From assembly GCF_007993755.1 (NCBI RefSeq), contig NZ_CP042467.1:1774001-1838000 (forward strand): a DNA stretch of 64,000 nt, written 5' to 3'. The notes beneath the pieces were generated by a model. It searched no databases. It had not been told where the DNA came from and saw only the letters and a program-made list of their open reading frames with translations. Made by a program: the position numbers and the translations under genes. This stretch comes from Microvenator marinus (GTDB lineage Bacteria; Myxococcota_A; Bradymonadia; Bradymonadales; Bradymonadaceae). Within the stretch, counting starts at the first letter, position 1. Every line of letters begins with the position of its first letter. This document shows, piece after piece, positions 9,102 through 16,978 of the stretch.

Positions 9102-11497
9102 TGCAACCCTTGCCGGTGGATGAGATCGTCCAAGATGTCATCCAAGAACTCGCTCACAATCAGGCCCTCGTCATTGAGGCACCGCCCGGTGCTGGCAAGT
9201 CCACACGTCTGCCGGCTCGACTCTTTCCCCATATCAACGGTAGGATTCTCCTCCTCGAGCCCCGTCGAGTTGCAACTCGCTCCATAGCTGCGCGAATTGC
9301 CTCCGAGCTCGGGGTAAAGTTGGGCAATGAGGTCGGATATCAGGTGCGCTTTGATGATCGGACTTCGAAGCACACCAAACTCGTGGTCATGACTGAGGGA
9401 ATTCTCGCGTCTCGTCTCTACGACGACCCATTCTTGGACGGCGTGGACCTCGTGATCTTGGATGAGTTTCACGAACGCTCCATTCATTCGGATTTGACGC
9501 TGGCCTTCCTAAAGGAAGTCCTGGAGGCACGCGAAGACCTGCGCGTCATGATCATGTCCGCAACCATCGGGACTCAGCCACTGATCGACTACCTTGGCGC
9601 AAAGCTCGTGCGCTCTGACGGTCAGATTTTCCCCGTAGAGGTCGAGTACCAACCAGAGAGTCTTTTCGAGAAACTTCGCGCGTCACGGCAACTCGACCCA
9701 TTGGTTCACGCGGTGCAAAAGGCCGTCGACTCGAAGAACCACGCTGGAGATATTTTAGTATTTCTGCCTGGCGCCCGTGAGATCAACGCGTGTCTGGCGG
9801 GCCTGAAGACTTCAAGACAAATCCTTACACTCTTCGGCTCCATGAAAGCCTCGGAACAAGACAGAGTCCTCGAGCCTTCGCAGCAGGCGAGGATCATACT
9901 CGCCACGAATATTGCCGAGACGTCACTTACGATTCCAGGCGTTCGAACGGTGATCGATTCGGGGCTCCAAAGACAAATGACCACGAGCCCCGCAAGCGGG
10001 TTTGAAACTCTTGAGCTCACGCGGATCTCTATGGCGAGCGCCAAGCAGCGAGCCGGCCGTTCTGGGCGCGAAGGCCCCGGACACGTCATCAGGCTTTGGA
10101 GCCCACACGAAGAGCATCTGATGCCGGAGTTTGAGACCCCCGAAGTTCATCGCATCGACCTGACGGCTCCCGTCCTTGGCGTTTGGAATTGGACCTCGTC
10201 AAGTGCACGTGACTTCGATTGGTTCGAGGCGCCCAGTCCCGCGCGAATCACAAGAGCCGAGGAGGTGTTGAGCTCGATCGGCGCGCTCGACGCCGGTGAA
10301 CTCACAGACGCCGGGCGAAGCATGAATCGCTCGTCGTTGAGCCCTCGACTCTCGCGAGTACTACTCGAAGCAAAGAGCTGCGGCATTTCAAGACGAACAG
10401 CCCGAATCGTCGCAATCCTCAATGAGGCTGATTTCGCTGAAAATCGACCGAATCAGCCGTGGGACTCCGACCTTCTCTTTCGAGAAAGTCTATTCTTGGC
10501 CGGAAAAGGCCACCCGATGCGTCTTGATTTGGTTCGGAAGCTCGAAAGTAGGCTTTCCGATGGATCAGAGGATCGTGTTTCGGATGACAAGACCGTTTTG
10601 CAATGCCTGATGGCCGGATTTCCGGACCGCATTGGCATCAAACGAAGTGATGGATACGCCATCTCTGGGGGATACTTCGCTACGCTCTCCAGGGAATCGG
10701 TACTCTTCGAGAATCCGCCGGACTTTGTGATCGCCCACCAGATCTTGGATACGGCGGGGACACCTATGATTCGTCAGGCATCGAGAATCGAGCCCGAATG
10801 GTTAGTGTCTGCGCTGGGCCATCTCGTGGAGACATCGATTCAAACCGAGTTCAATCAGGACCTTGAACGTGTGGTTGCTCGTCAAGTCAAAAGCTTTATG
10901 GGGCTCGCCATCGAATCCAAGGAGATTTCGATATCAAAAGCAGACCCACTCGAGGTCGCAGAAACACTTCGTAAGGCCGCCGCCTCAGATTGGGATAAGG
11001 CCTTCGGAATCAACGAGAAACAAGACATTCTTCATCGCCTTGAATTCCTGCGAGACTACTACCCTGAGGAGATCCCGTCTCGAGAGGCCTTGCAGGAAGC
11101 GCTCTCAAACTCAATTTGGGGAAAGTCCAGTTTCAAGGAACTTCGCGCGATGTCTTTTCCGCAAATCGTTCAGCAGGGGCTGACCCACCGCGCGCGCTCA
11201 CTCTTGGACGCTGAGGCCCCCACACATATCCAAGTGCCGAGTGGAAGGAAACACGCCCTCGATTACACGCAGAATCCTCCGGTTCTAGCCGTGAGAATTC
11301 AGGAACTCTTCGGGATGCAGGATGCCCCACGCATTGCGGGCGGGAAGGTCAAAGTGATGCTACATCTGCTGGCGCCCAACTACCGCCCTCAACAAGTCAC
11401 GAACGACCTTACGAGCTTTTGGAAGAACACCTACCCAGAGATTAGAAAGGAGCTAAGGGCGAGGTACCCAAAACATTCGTGGCCAGAAAACCCCTGA
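9101..11497 (+). CDS. hrpB: ATP-dependent helicase HrpB
   Basis: A DEAH-box helicase of the HrpB family (798 aa, close to the ~810 aa of E. coli HrpB). It has Walker A APPGAGKST near residue 28, motif Ia LEPRRVATRS, motif II ILDEFHERS with the DEFH variant near 121, motif III MSATIG, motif V ILATNIAETSLTIPGV and motif VI KQRAGRSGREGPG. The C-terminal half matches the HrpB_C region, ending LLAPNYRPQQVTNDLTSFW and KHSWPENP, a typical HrpB terminus. Its biological substrate is poorly defined in most bacteria. It is the third gene of the Crp-like/unknown/hrpB operon and converges on the type III secretion operon with only 5 nt between. Confidence 0.95.
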   Translation: MQPLPVDEIVQDVIQELAHNQALVIEAPPGAGKSTRLPARLFPHINGRILLLEPRRVATRSIAARIASELGVKLGNEVGYQVRFDDRTSKHTKLVVMTEGILASRLYDDPFLDGVDLVILDEFHERSIHSDLTLAFLKEVLEAREDLRVMIMSATIGTQPLIDYLGAKLVRSDGQIFPVEVEYQPESLFEKLRASRQLDPLVHAVQKAVDSKNHAGDILVFLPGAREINACLAGLKTSRQILTLFGSMKASEQDRVLEPSQQARIILATNIAETSLTIPGVRTVIDSGLQRQMTTSPASGFETLELTRISMASAKQRAGRSGREGPGHVIRLWSPHEEHLMPEFETPEVHRIDLTAPVLGVWNWTSSSARDFDWFEAPSPARITRAEEVLSSIGALDAGELTDAGRSMNRSSLSPRLSRVLLEAKSCGISRRTARIVAILNEADFAENRPNQPWDSDLLFRESLFLAGKGHPMRLDLVRKLESRLSDGSEDRVSDDKTVLQCLMAGFPDRIGIKRSDGYAISGGYFATLSRESVLFENPPDFVIAHQILDTAGTPMIRQASRIEPEWLVSALGHLVETSIQTEFNQDLERVVARQVKSFMGLAIESKEISISKADPLEVAETLRKAAASDWDKAFGINEKQDILHRLEFLRDYYPEEIPSREALQEALSNSIWGKSSFKELRAMSFPQIVQQGLTHRARSLLDAEAPTHIQVPSGRKHALDYTQNPPVLAVRIQELFGMQDAPRIAGGKVKVMLHLLAPNYRPQQVTNDLTSFWKNTYPEIRKELRARYPKHSWPENP

Positions 11498-11502
11498 GCC
11501 GA

Positions 11503-11889
11503 TCAGGACTTCTCGGCGCGACTCATCAATTCGTGTTTGAGTGCACCGTAGAACTTCAACACATCCACCATCCTATCCACGCGATGCGCTCCAGCCGAGT
11601 CGAGCCCTTGTTTGAGCGAATCGACTTGCCCAGGAAGACGCTGGAGAATCGCGGTCATCTCCCGTGAGTCAGGCGGAGAGCCGCCTCGAAAAGGAGGCGC
11701 CGGCGTTAGTGTTGATGGCGACTCTGCGAGCGAATCCAAACGGGCGAGCAACTCACCCACCACGTTGGCCAGGTGTGACTCCTGAAGCCCGCCGGATTCG
11801 TTGATGACAGCCTTTCGAAGCTCCTCGACTCGATCTGGAGAGCCTGTATCCCAAAGAGCGTCCGCCCTGTTTTCTCCAACTCTATTCAT
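11503..11889 (-). CDS. Unknown last gene of the type III secretion operon
   Basis: The product (128 aa) is unrecognised. I chose the ATG at 11889 because GGAG lies 6 nt upstream and the start overlaps the stop of the preceding sctO by ATGA. It is soluble and mostly helical, with a Pro-rich centre (SPSTLTPAPPFRGGSPP) and a C-terminal helix RVDRMVDVLKFYGALKHEL. In Ysc-type loci the gene after sctO encodes the needle-length ruler SctP, but this protein is much shorter and shows no substrate-switch domain. A chaperone or regulator of secretion is equally possible. The function rests on position only. Confidence 0.65.
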   Translation of the reverse strand: MNRVGENRADALWDTGSPDRVEELRKAVINESGGLQESHLANVVGELLARLDSLAESPSTLTPAPPFRGGSPPDSREMTAILQRLPGQVDSLKQGLDSAGAHRVDRMVDVLKFYGALKHELMSRAEKS

Positions 11890-12368
11890 TGTTTGCTCCA
11901 TCCTCTGATTGCAATTTCATCGAGCGCGTCTGCTGCCTTTCGATCGGCCTCCAGATCCTGCTCCGCCTTCCAACCCTCAAAGTGTTTCTCAACCGCCATC
12001 ACAGCTTTTTGCGCCTCTTGGAACGCCTTGAGGGCCTCTTGAACCACGCTCTTCTGGTGCTCCTGAGCTGCGCGTTCCGCAGTCCTCACAGACTCCTCAG
12101 CCCGGACCACATCATCTTTGAGAGCCCTCTCAAATTCTCGATGCAGACCGATATCGGTCATCAAGATTTCGTCGCCGGAGCGTGCGCGACGGGCCTCCTC
12201 TTGTGCACTCACGACGGCTTGCCTGGCGGATTCAAGTCGAGCCTCCTCTTGGCGCACTTGAGCGGCCAGGCGCTCCTGATCGCGCAAAGTCTCCGCGTAG
12301 GCTTGTTCGGCCAGATCACGCTCTTGTTCGCGAATCTTTCGCAGCGTTGCCAATGGATAGTCGTTCAT
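11886..12368 (-). CDS. sctO: Type III secretion stalk protein SctO (YscO/FliJ-like)
   Basis: A 160-residue protein, nearly all coiled coil: LRKIREQERDLAEQAYAETL, VRQEEARLESARQAVVSAQEEA, RAEESVRTAERAAQEHQKS. SctO proteins form the central stalk inside the ATPase hexamer and link it to the export gate, like the F1 gamma subunit. The N-terminal pattern YPLATLRKIREQERD resembles FliJ/YscO (PLxxLLxlRexxEd). The position directly after the ATPase gene (7-nt gap) is the usual place for sctO. The ATG at 12368 has GAGG 5 nt upstream. Sequence similarity in this family is weak, so context carries part of the call. Confidence 0.75.
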   Translation of the reverse strand: MNDYPLATLRKIREQERDLAEQAYAETLRDQERLAAQVRQEEARLESARQAVVSAQEEARRARSGDEILMTDIGLHREFERALKDDVVRAEESVRTAERAAQEHQKSVVQEALKAFQEAQKAVMAVEKHFEGWKAEQDLEADRKAADALDEIAIRGWSKQ

Positions 12369-12375
12369 CAAAACC

Positions 12376-13695
12376 TCACGCCACGATATCCATCATCAAC
12401 TGTACGGTTTCATCCAAGGTCGTCCATTCATCGAGCCGCTGCTTAAGCACCGACTCAACTTCCTCAATCACATCGATGGCGAAGTCTACCTTCTCATCCG
12501 TGCCGTATTCGTAAGCGCCGAGCGAAATCAAATCGCGCTTGGCTTCGTACTCTGCAAGCACCTCTCTAAAGCGCCCAGCAGCCGCCTGGTGGTCTTTTGA
12601 CACGACGGCCCCCATCACACGCGACAATGAAGGTAAAACGTCAATAGCGGGCCAATGGTTGCGTGCTCCGAGTTTGCGATTCAAGATGATATGCCCGTCG
12701 AGGATACCCCTGACCTCGTCTGCGATGGGCTCCTCCATGTCCCCGCCAGCTACGAGAACCGTGTAGAGTGCGGTAATCGAGCCCTTTCCAGAGTTTCCCG
12801 TTCGCTCCAAAAGACGTGGCAACATGCTGAAGACGCTCGGCGGATAACCTTGTCGCGCCGGTGGTTCGCCCGCGGCGAGTCCGACCTCGCGCTGAGCTCT
12901 GGCGAAACGTGTCACCGAGTCCATCATCAGGAGCACACTTTGACCGCGGTCGCGGAACCACTCACAGACTGCGGTCGCAACGAACGCGGACTTCAGACGC
13001 ACAAGGCTCGGTGCGTCACTCGTCGCACAAATCACCACCGAGCGCTTTAGCCCTTCTTCACCCAAGACCTCTTCGATGAAATCGCGCACCTCGCGTCCGC
13101 GCTCGCCGATCAAGCAAATCACGATCACATCGGCGTTTGCGCCACGCGCAATCTGCCCCATCAAGGTGGACTTACCTACACCCGAACCTGCAAAGAGACC
13201 TACCCTTTGACCCTGCCCCACGGTAAGGAGGCCGTCGATCGCCCGAACTCCGGTGACCATGGGCTCGTGAATCGGGATTCGCTCAAGAGGATGAGGCGCG
13301 GCGCGGTCGATCGACCACGGCTCAAACCCCTCCCCAATCAACGGCGGACCATCGTCGATTGGACGACCAAGCCCGTCGAGTACTCGCCCCTTGAGTCCGT
13401 TTCCACACATGATTGAGAAAGGCTTTCCGGTGGTTTCAACTTCGGCGGTATTGCTCACGCCATCCACGTTTCCAAGTGGCATCAAGACCGCGCTTTCACC
13501 CCGGAATCCAACAATCTCCGCGTATCGATCTTCTCCTGCAGAATTCCGAATGCGCACCACATCTCCGATACTCGCGTCCGGCACGATGGCCCGGATCACA
13601 AGCCCCGTGACCTCCTCCACTCGCCCGCGCATCTTGGTGGTCTGCACATCATCGAGCTTGTTGAGGTATTTTGAAAGAAGTCGATCGCTCATCAT
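12376..13695 (-). CDS. sctN: Type III secretion ATPase SctN
   Basis: The 439-residue hexameric ATPase at the cytoplasmic base of the injectisome strips chaperones and unfolds substrates. An F1-like N-terminal barrel comes first. The nucleotide-binding core has LFAGSGVGKSTLMGQIA (P-loop at 170-177), CLIGERGREVRDFIEE, LLMMDSVTRFARAQREVGLAAGEPPARQGYPPSVF, and the RTGNSGKGSITALYTVLV stretch shared by SctN and FliI. A C-terminal alpha domain follows. The start is the first of two ATG codons, in a 4-nt ATGA overlap with sctL. Sequence alone separates SctN from FliI poorly; the neighbours sctI, sctJ and sctK, and the absence of flagellar genes here, favour SctN. Confidence 0.93.
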   Translation of the reverse strand: MMSDRLLSKYLNKLDDVQTTKMRGRVEEVTGLVIRAIVPDASIGDVVRIRNSAGEDRYAEIVGFRGESAVLMPLGNVDGVSNTAEVETTGKPFSIMCGNGLKGRVLDGLGRPIDDGPPLIGEGFEPWSIDRAAPHPLERIPIHEPMVTGVRAIDGLLTVGQGQRVGLFAGSGVGKSTLMGQIARGANADVIVICLIGERGREVRDFIEEVLGEEGLKRSVVICATSDAPSLVRLKSAFVATAVCEWFRDRGQSVLLMMDSVTRFARAQREVGLAAGEPPARQGYPPSVFSMLPRLLERTGNSGKGSITALYTVLVAGGDMEEPIADEVRGILDGHIILNRKLGARNHWPAIDVLPSLSRVMGAVVSKDHQAAAGRFREVLAEYEAKRDLISLGAYEYGTDEKVDFAIDVIEEVESVLKQRLDEWTTLDETVQLMMDIVA

Positions 13696-14333
13696 GACAC
13701 CAATGCATCGCGTAGAATCTGAAGCTGAGTATCCAACCGGCCATCGATGCGGCCCACCTCGGTCTCGATCACGCATTCCCCGCGCGAAAGTGTGGCATCG
13801 TCATCAAAATAGACCGCGGCTCCCTCGAGTTCCTGTGAGAGCGTTTGTTGTTGAGCACGCACTAGTTCCAAATCGTCTGGGTGCACCCGAAAGACAAGAG
13901 AACGGCGCCCTCTGGCACTTTGCGCCACCTCCTTGAGAACGTCGAGGACGAGCTCCGGTTCAGCCTCGATCTTCTTCGAGATAATCCGCCTCGCCAGTGC
14001 GAAGGCGAGGTCGAGCGCCTCGGATTCGGCCTCTTGCAGAAGTGCTTCACGCTCCGCCCTGACCTTCGCGAGCTCGTGGGTCAAAGACGCCCACGCCTCT
14101 TGCTGACCTTGCTCACGCGCCTCCTCGCGAATCGCGTCTGCCTCGGCTACCGCCTTGCTTACAACATCCTCTGCCTCCTTAGTCGCGCGCTCTAGGATCG
14201 CGTCGATTTCAAGCATCGCCTTGACCTCACGAACACTGACTTTCTTGCGTTCGGCCGCAAAGATGGGTTCGACGAAGGGTTTTGAACTCTCTGAGATCTC
14301 GAGTCGCTTTAGAAGTCTTGGACTTTCACTCAT
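13692..14333 (-). CDS. sctL: Type III secretion stator protein SctL (FliH-like)
   Basis: A 213-residue peripheral-stalk protein that dimerises and tethers the ATPase to the cytoplasmic sorting platform. The N-terminal half is a long Glu/Ala/Arg coiled coil (ILERATKEAEDVVSKAVAEA, AEREALLQEAESEALDLAFAL). The C-terminal half has the FliH/YscL globular pattern: ARRIISKKIEAEPELVLDVL, VFRVHPDDLELV, and LSRGECVIETEVGRIDGRLDTQL. The gene overlaps sctK upstream and sctN downstream by ATGA, so the three proteins are translationally coupled, which fits their joint assembly. Confidence 0.9.
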   Translation of the reverse strand: MSESPRLLKRLEISESSKPFVEPIFAAERKKVSVREVKAMLEIDAILERATKEAEDVVSKAVAEADAIREEAREQGQQEAWASLTHELAKVRAEREALLQEAESEALDLAFALARRIISKKIEAEPELVLDVLKEVAQSARGRRSLVFRVHPDDLELVRAQQQTLSQELEGAAVYFDDDATLSRGECVIETEVGRIDGRLDTQLQILRDALVS

Positions 14334-14890
14334 GGACTACTCTCTCGACTAAAGAAATTCGCCAACGTCTTTCTAAAGGCCTGATCGATTGCATGGTGCT
14401 CTTCGAGTTGGGCCTTCACCATGAGCCTGCGAAGCACCCGAGCATCCTCAACGTCAATTCGCTGGGCGATCCTCTCGATGGCGCGCCAGTACCTTCGGCC
14501 CGCTGCGTGCGCGATCACGATCTTTCCAAGAGAAGAGGCAAGCTGTGCCGGCTCCGCAACCAACCTTGTAACGTAGGGCTCCATCACACCGATCTCTTCC
14601 TTGGAAATCTCCACGCTCAACGCCCGCTTGTTCAACTCACTCCACGCACTCTCGGACCACGATCGCTGTAATCTCACTAGGAGCCTACGATCATTGCCCC
14701 GCAACTTGAGCACATAGAGTAGGCCAACTCGTTCAAAGAGTTCAGTAAAGCCCCCTGCCCGAGCTAATTCATCAAGGTTGATTCCGGAGGATTCTCCCTT
14801 CATCTCGGCCGCTACGTCTGCTGGCAGAAACTCCAAGAGCCCGACGTCGTCTCCAACCCAATCTTTCAACGCGAGTTCTTCTGACGTCAT
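14330..14890 (-). CDS. sctK: Probable sorting-platform protein SctK
   Basis: A 186-residue soluble protein between sctJ and sctL, the usual place of sctK, whose product joins the SctD ring to SctQ/SctL pods. It is mostly helical and has KDWVGDDVGLLEFLPADVA near the N-terminus, a basic centre (LYVLKLRGNDRRLLVRLQR), and IVIAHAAGRRYWRAIERIAQ towards the end. SctK sequences diverge strongly and I see no diagnostic motif, so the name rests mainly on gene order. Both ends overlap neighbours by ATGA. Confidence 0.6.
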   Translation of the reverse strand: MTSEELALKDWVGDDVGLLEFLPADVAAEMKGESSGINLDELARAGGFTELFERVGLLYVLKLRGNDRRLLVRLQRSWSESAWSELNKRALSVEISKEEIGVMEPYVTRLVAEPAQLASSLGKIVIAHAAGRRYWRAIERIAQRIDVEDARVLRRLMVKAQLEEHHAIDQAFRKTLANFFSRESSP

Positions 14891-15630
14891 CGTTTTCGCA
14901 TCACCAAGAAGAGAACAGCCCCGACCAAGACCAAGATCACGCTAAAGAGGCCACCGATCGTGGCCTGAAGAGCAAACTTGCCCGAATTGACCACCGCAAT
15001 CGGCCCAACCTGAGTCACCCGAACTTGTTCTTCGGGCATCACGCTATTCTCCATTTTCGAGAACATGACCTGCACATCTTCAGGGAGCATGCGGTCCACA
15101 GCGCCAGTCACAACCCTCGCGATCTCTTCTTCGGTGATCGGTAGCTCTCCCTCCACGACCTCACGATACTTCACCAAAACGCTCGCGCGCGGCCGTGGCG
15201 CCTCTTCCCCGCTTAGCCGAATTCTCGGCTGCTCCGGAATCACAAGATTGACCTGAGCGTCCACCACTCCGTCGACCAATACCAGGGTCTGGCGCAGCTC
15301 CTGGGCCGTCGCATATTGCACCAAAATCCGCTCCTCGGAGGCGGATGGCACCAGTGCTTCTCGTGGATAAAACTCGCCGAAGCCCTGAACGCGCGGCCTT
15401 GGGAGGCCCTCCGAGCTCAGAATATTCCACGCGTCCACACGCACCGCTTCGGGAACAGAAACCGTCCAGAACAACGGGTCACGTGGATCGGGCTTCTTCT
15501 GGGCCTCAATTCCCTTGCGCTCAAGAGCCACCACGATCTCATTCGCTTCACGCTCTTCCAAGCCGTGATGGAGCTCCGACGTGCAGCCCAAAATCAAGGT
15601 ACTAAATAGAATCAAAATAAAGAGTCTCAT
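14887..15630 (-). CDS. sctJ: Type III secretion inner-ring lipoprotein SctJ
   Basis: A 247-residue lipoprotein of the YscJ/FliF-like family that forms the inner-membrane ring. The signal peptide ends in a lipobox (ILFSTLILGC, Cys 16). The first ring-building domain follows (LEEREANEIVVALERKGIEAQK ... FWTVSVPEA), then the second (ERILVQYATAQELRQTLVLVDGVVDAQVNLVIPEQ ... RASVLVKY). A C-terminal membrane helix (IGGLFSVILVLVGAVLFLV) ends in MRKR. It begins only 3 nt after sctI. Unlike FliF (about 550 aa) it has a single C-terminal TM and a lipid anchor, which points to an injectisome and not a flagellum. Confidence 0.93.
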   Translation of the reverse strand: MRLFILILFSTLILGCTSELHHGLEEREANEIVVALERKGIEAQKKPDPRDPLFWTVSVPEAVRVDAWNILSSEGLPRPRVQGFGEFYPREALVPSASEERILVQYATAQELRQTLVLVDGVVDAQVNLVIPEQPRIRLSGEEAPRPRASVLVKYREVVEGELPITEEEIARVVTGAVDRMLPEDVQVMFSKMENSVMPEEQVRVTQVGPIAVVNSGKFALQATIGGLFSVILVLVGAVLFLVMRKR

Positions 15631-15633
15631 GGA

Positions 15634-16053
15634 CTATACCTGCGTGTTCAACACTTGTTTGAGGCCACCAGTGACCTTTTCAACGACCTTTGTGGCCAGC
15701 TCCACCCTCTGCGCATAGCGATAGGTCACACCCTGCATTTGAAGGAGCTCGGCGTTCGAAAAATCCGCACCGCGCTGAGCGCGTTTCATCATCTTGTCGA
15801 TCGACTTCTCATCCTTACGAATCGCATCGACGAACGTGTCCACCTTGTTTTGTGTCTCAACTTTTTGAGGCTTGATATTCTCAGCAGCCTGCGTCTCTTT
15901 GACCTTTGTGTCAGCTCCCACATTTTCGGTCTTCGTGGAGTCGTTCATCATCTCTTTGAACGCACCCTTCCCCTCCTTCATCCCCGGCTTTTGGGCCGGC
16001 TCATATTGGGGAATCGAAACACTTGCCAGACCCCGAGCGCTCACCGGATCCAT
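15634..16053 (-). CDS. sctI: Type III secretion inner-rod protein SctI
   Basis: A 139-residue protein. I start at the ATG at 16053 because a perfect GGAGGT lies 5 nt upstream; an in-frame TTG at 16065 overlaps that site. The C-terminal segment SNAELLQMQGVTYRYAQRVE then LATKVVEKVTGGLKQVLNTQ is the typical SctI pattern (LLxLQ ... Y ... VELxxKVxxKxxxxxKqxLxxQ) of the rod that joins the export gate to the needle. The N-terminal half is polar, Lys/Glu-rich and probably disordered, as expected of a secreted early substrate. It is the first gene of the visible operon; 161 nt separate its start from the divergent TPR-PEGA gene. Confidence 0.85.
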   Translation of the reverse strand: MDPVSARGLASVSIPQYEPAQKPGMKEGKGAFKEMMNDSTKTENVGADTKVKETQAAENIKPQKVETQNKVDTFVDAIRKDEKSIDKMMKRAQRGADFSNAELLQMQGVTYRYAQRVELATKVVEKVTGGLKQVLNTQV

Positions 16054-16214
16054 ACCTACCTCCAAAAAAGAGTCTCTCTATATATTTTCGGACACTTTTC
16101 CCAAGTGTTGCGAAAAAAGTTCATTTTTTTCACAACCGGCTGATTTTATTGTCAAAAAATCGCACCTATCGCTTCTGATTGACAGGACATCTGCGACTGC
16201 TACCCTTGGGAACG

Positions 16215-16976
16215 ATGAAACGCGCGATTTTCCTTAGCATTATCCTCTTTTCGAACTCAGCCTTTGGGGAGGAATACGCCAATTGCTTTGGAGACGGTCT
16301 TCGGCTTTACGCTCAGGGGCACTATAACGACGCCCTCGAGAGCCTCTATCGAGCCTATGCTATCAAGCCGTCGGCCGAAGTTCTGAACATCATCGTGCGC
16401 ACGCATGATTTTGCCGGCCAATGCTCCGCGGTAGAGCGTCAGCTCACGCTTTTCAAAGAGTTGTTTCCCCGCGAAAAATCACCCAAAGCCCAGCTCTGTG
16501 CCGAACCAGGAGAGCTGAGAATTGAGTGCACCCCGCACGCTTCTCAGGTGATGATCAACCACACCATGCGTGCCCATTGCGGCACCACCATCAAGGTTCC
16601 AGAAGGCACCCATACCGTTCATAGCGACGAACTCAACGAAGCGAAAACCTTTGCGGTGAAGAAGGGTGAGACCACGGTTGCGAAACTTCAACTGGTCCCT
16701 CAAAAATGGGCAACTCAGGTGGACAAACTCGACGATTTTCGCCCGTACACCGCCATTAAGAGTGCTGATGGACTCTTCGAAATCTGGGTCCGCTCATCAC
16801 TTAGAGACGACCCCGAAATGGGTGCCGAAATCCGGGTTCCCGGGTTTACCATCGTCAGAAGTACGGACGGCCTTTACGACATTTCGAGCGACGAGCTCAA
16901 ACCGGTTGAGCCCGGACGGCGCCCCCTAAAGCCAGCTCCCGGTCCAAAGATCGATATCCCAGCGCTGATGCCCTAA
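16215..16976 (+). CDS. Exported TPR/PEGA-like protein
   Basis: A 253-residue protein starting at the ATG at 16215, which gives a clean signal peptide (MKRAIFLSIILFSNSAFGEE). A TPR-like pair of helices follows (DGLRLYAQGHYNDALESLYR, AYAIKPSAEVLNIIVR). Then comes a PEGA-like beta unit (GELRIECTPHASQVMINH ... GTTIKVPEGTHTVHSDE). The C-terminal half is unrecognised and contains a near-repeat: KSADGLFEIWVR and RSTDGLYDISSD. It ends Pro-rich. Proteins with TPR plus PEGA units are common in Myxococcota envelopes. It is divergent from the type III operon, but nothing ties it to secretion except position. Confidence 0.7.
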   Translation: MKRAIFLSIILFSNSAFGEEYANCFGDGLRLYAQGHYNDALESLYRAYAIKPSAEVLNIIVRTHDFAGQCSAVERQLTLFKELFPREKSPKAQLCAEPGELRIECTPHASQVMINHTMRAHCGTTIKVPEGTHTVHSDELNEAKTFAVKKGETTVAKLQLVPQKWATQVDKLDDFRPYTAIKSADGLFEIWVRSSLRDDPEMGAEIRVPGFTIVRSTDGLYDISSDELKPVEPGRRPLKPAPGPKIDIPALMP

Positions 16977-16978
16977 AC

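Noticed and set aside
12182-12514. Plus-strand frames across sctO/sctN
   Set aside because: Antisense shadows of the type III secretion genes.
12376-13776. Longer sctN with 27 extra residues
   Set aside because: The ATG at 13695 overlaps the sctL stop and matches the family N-terminus; the extension lies inside sctL.
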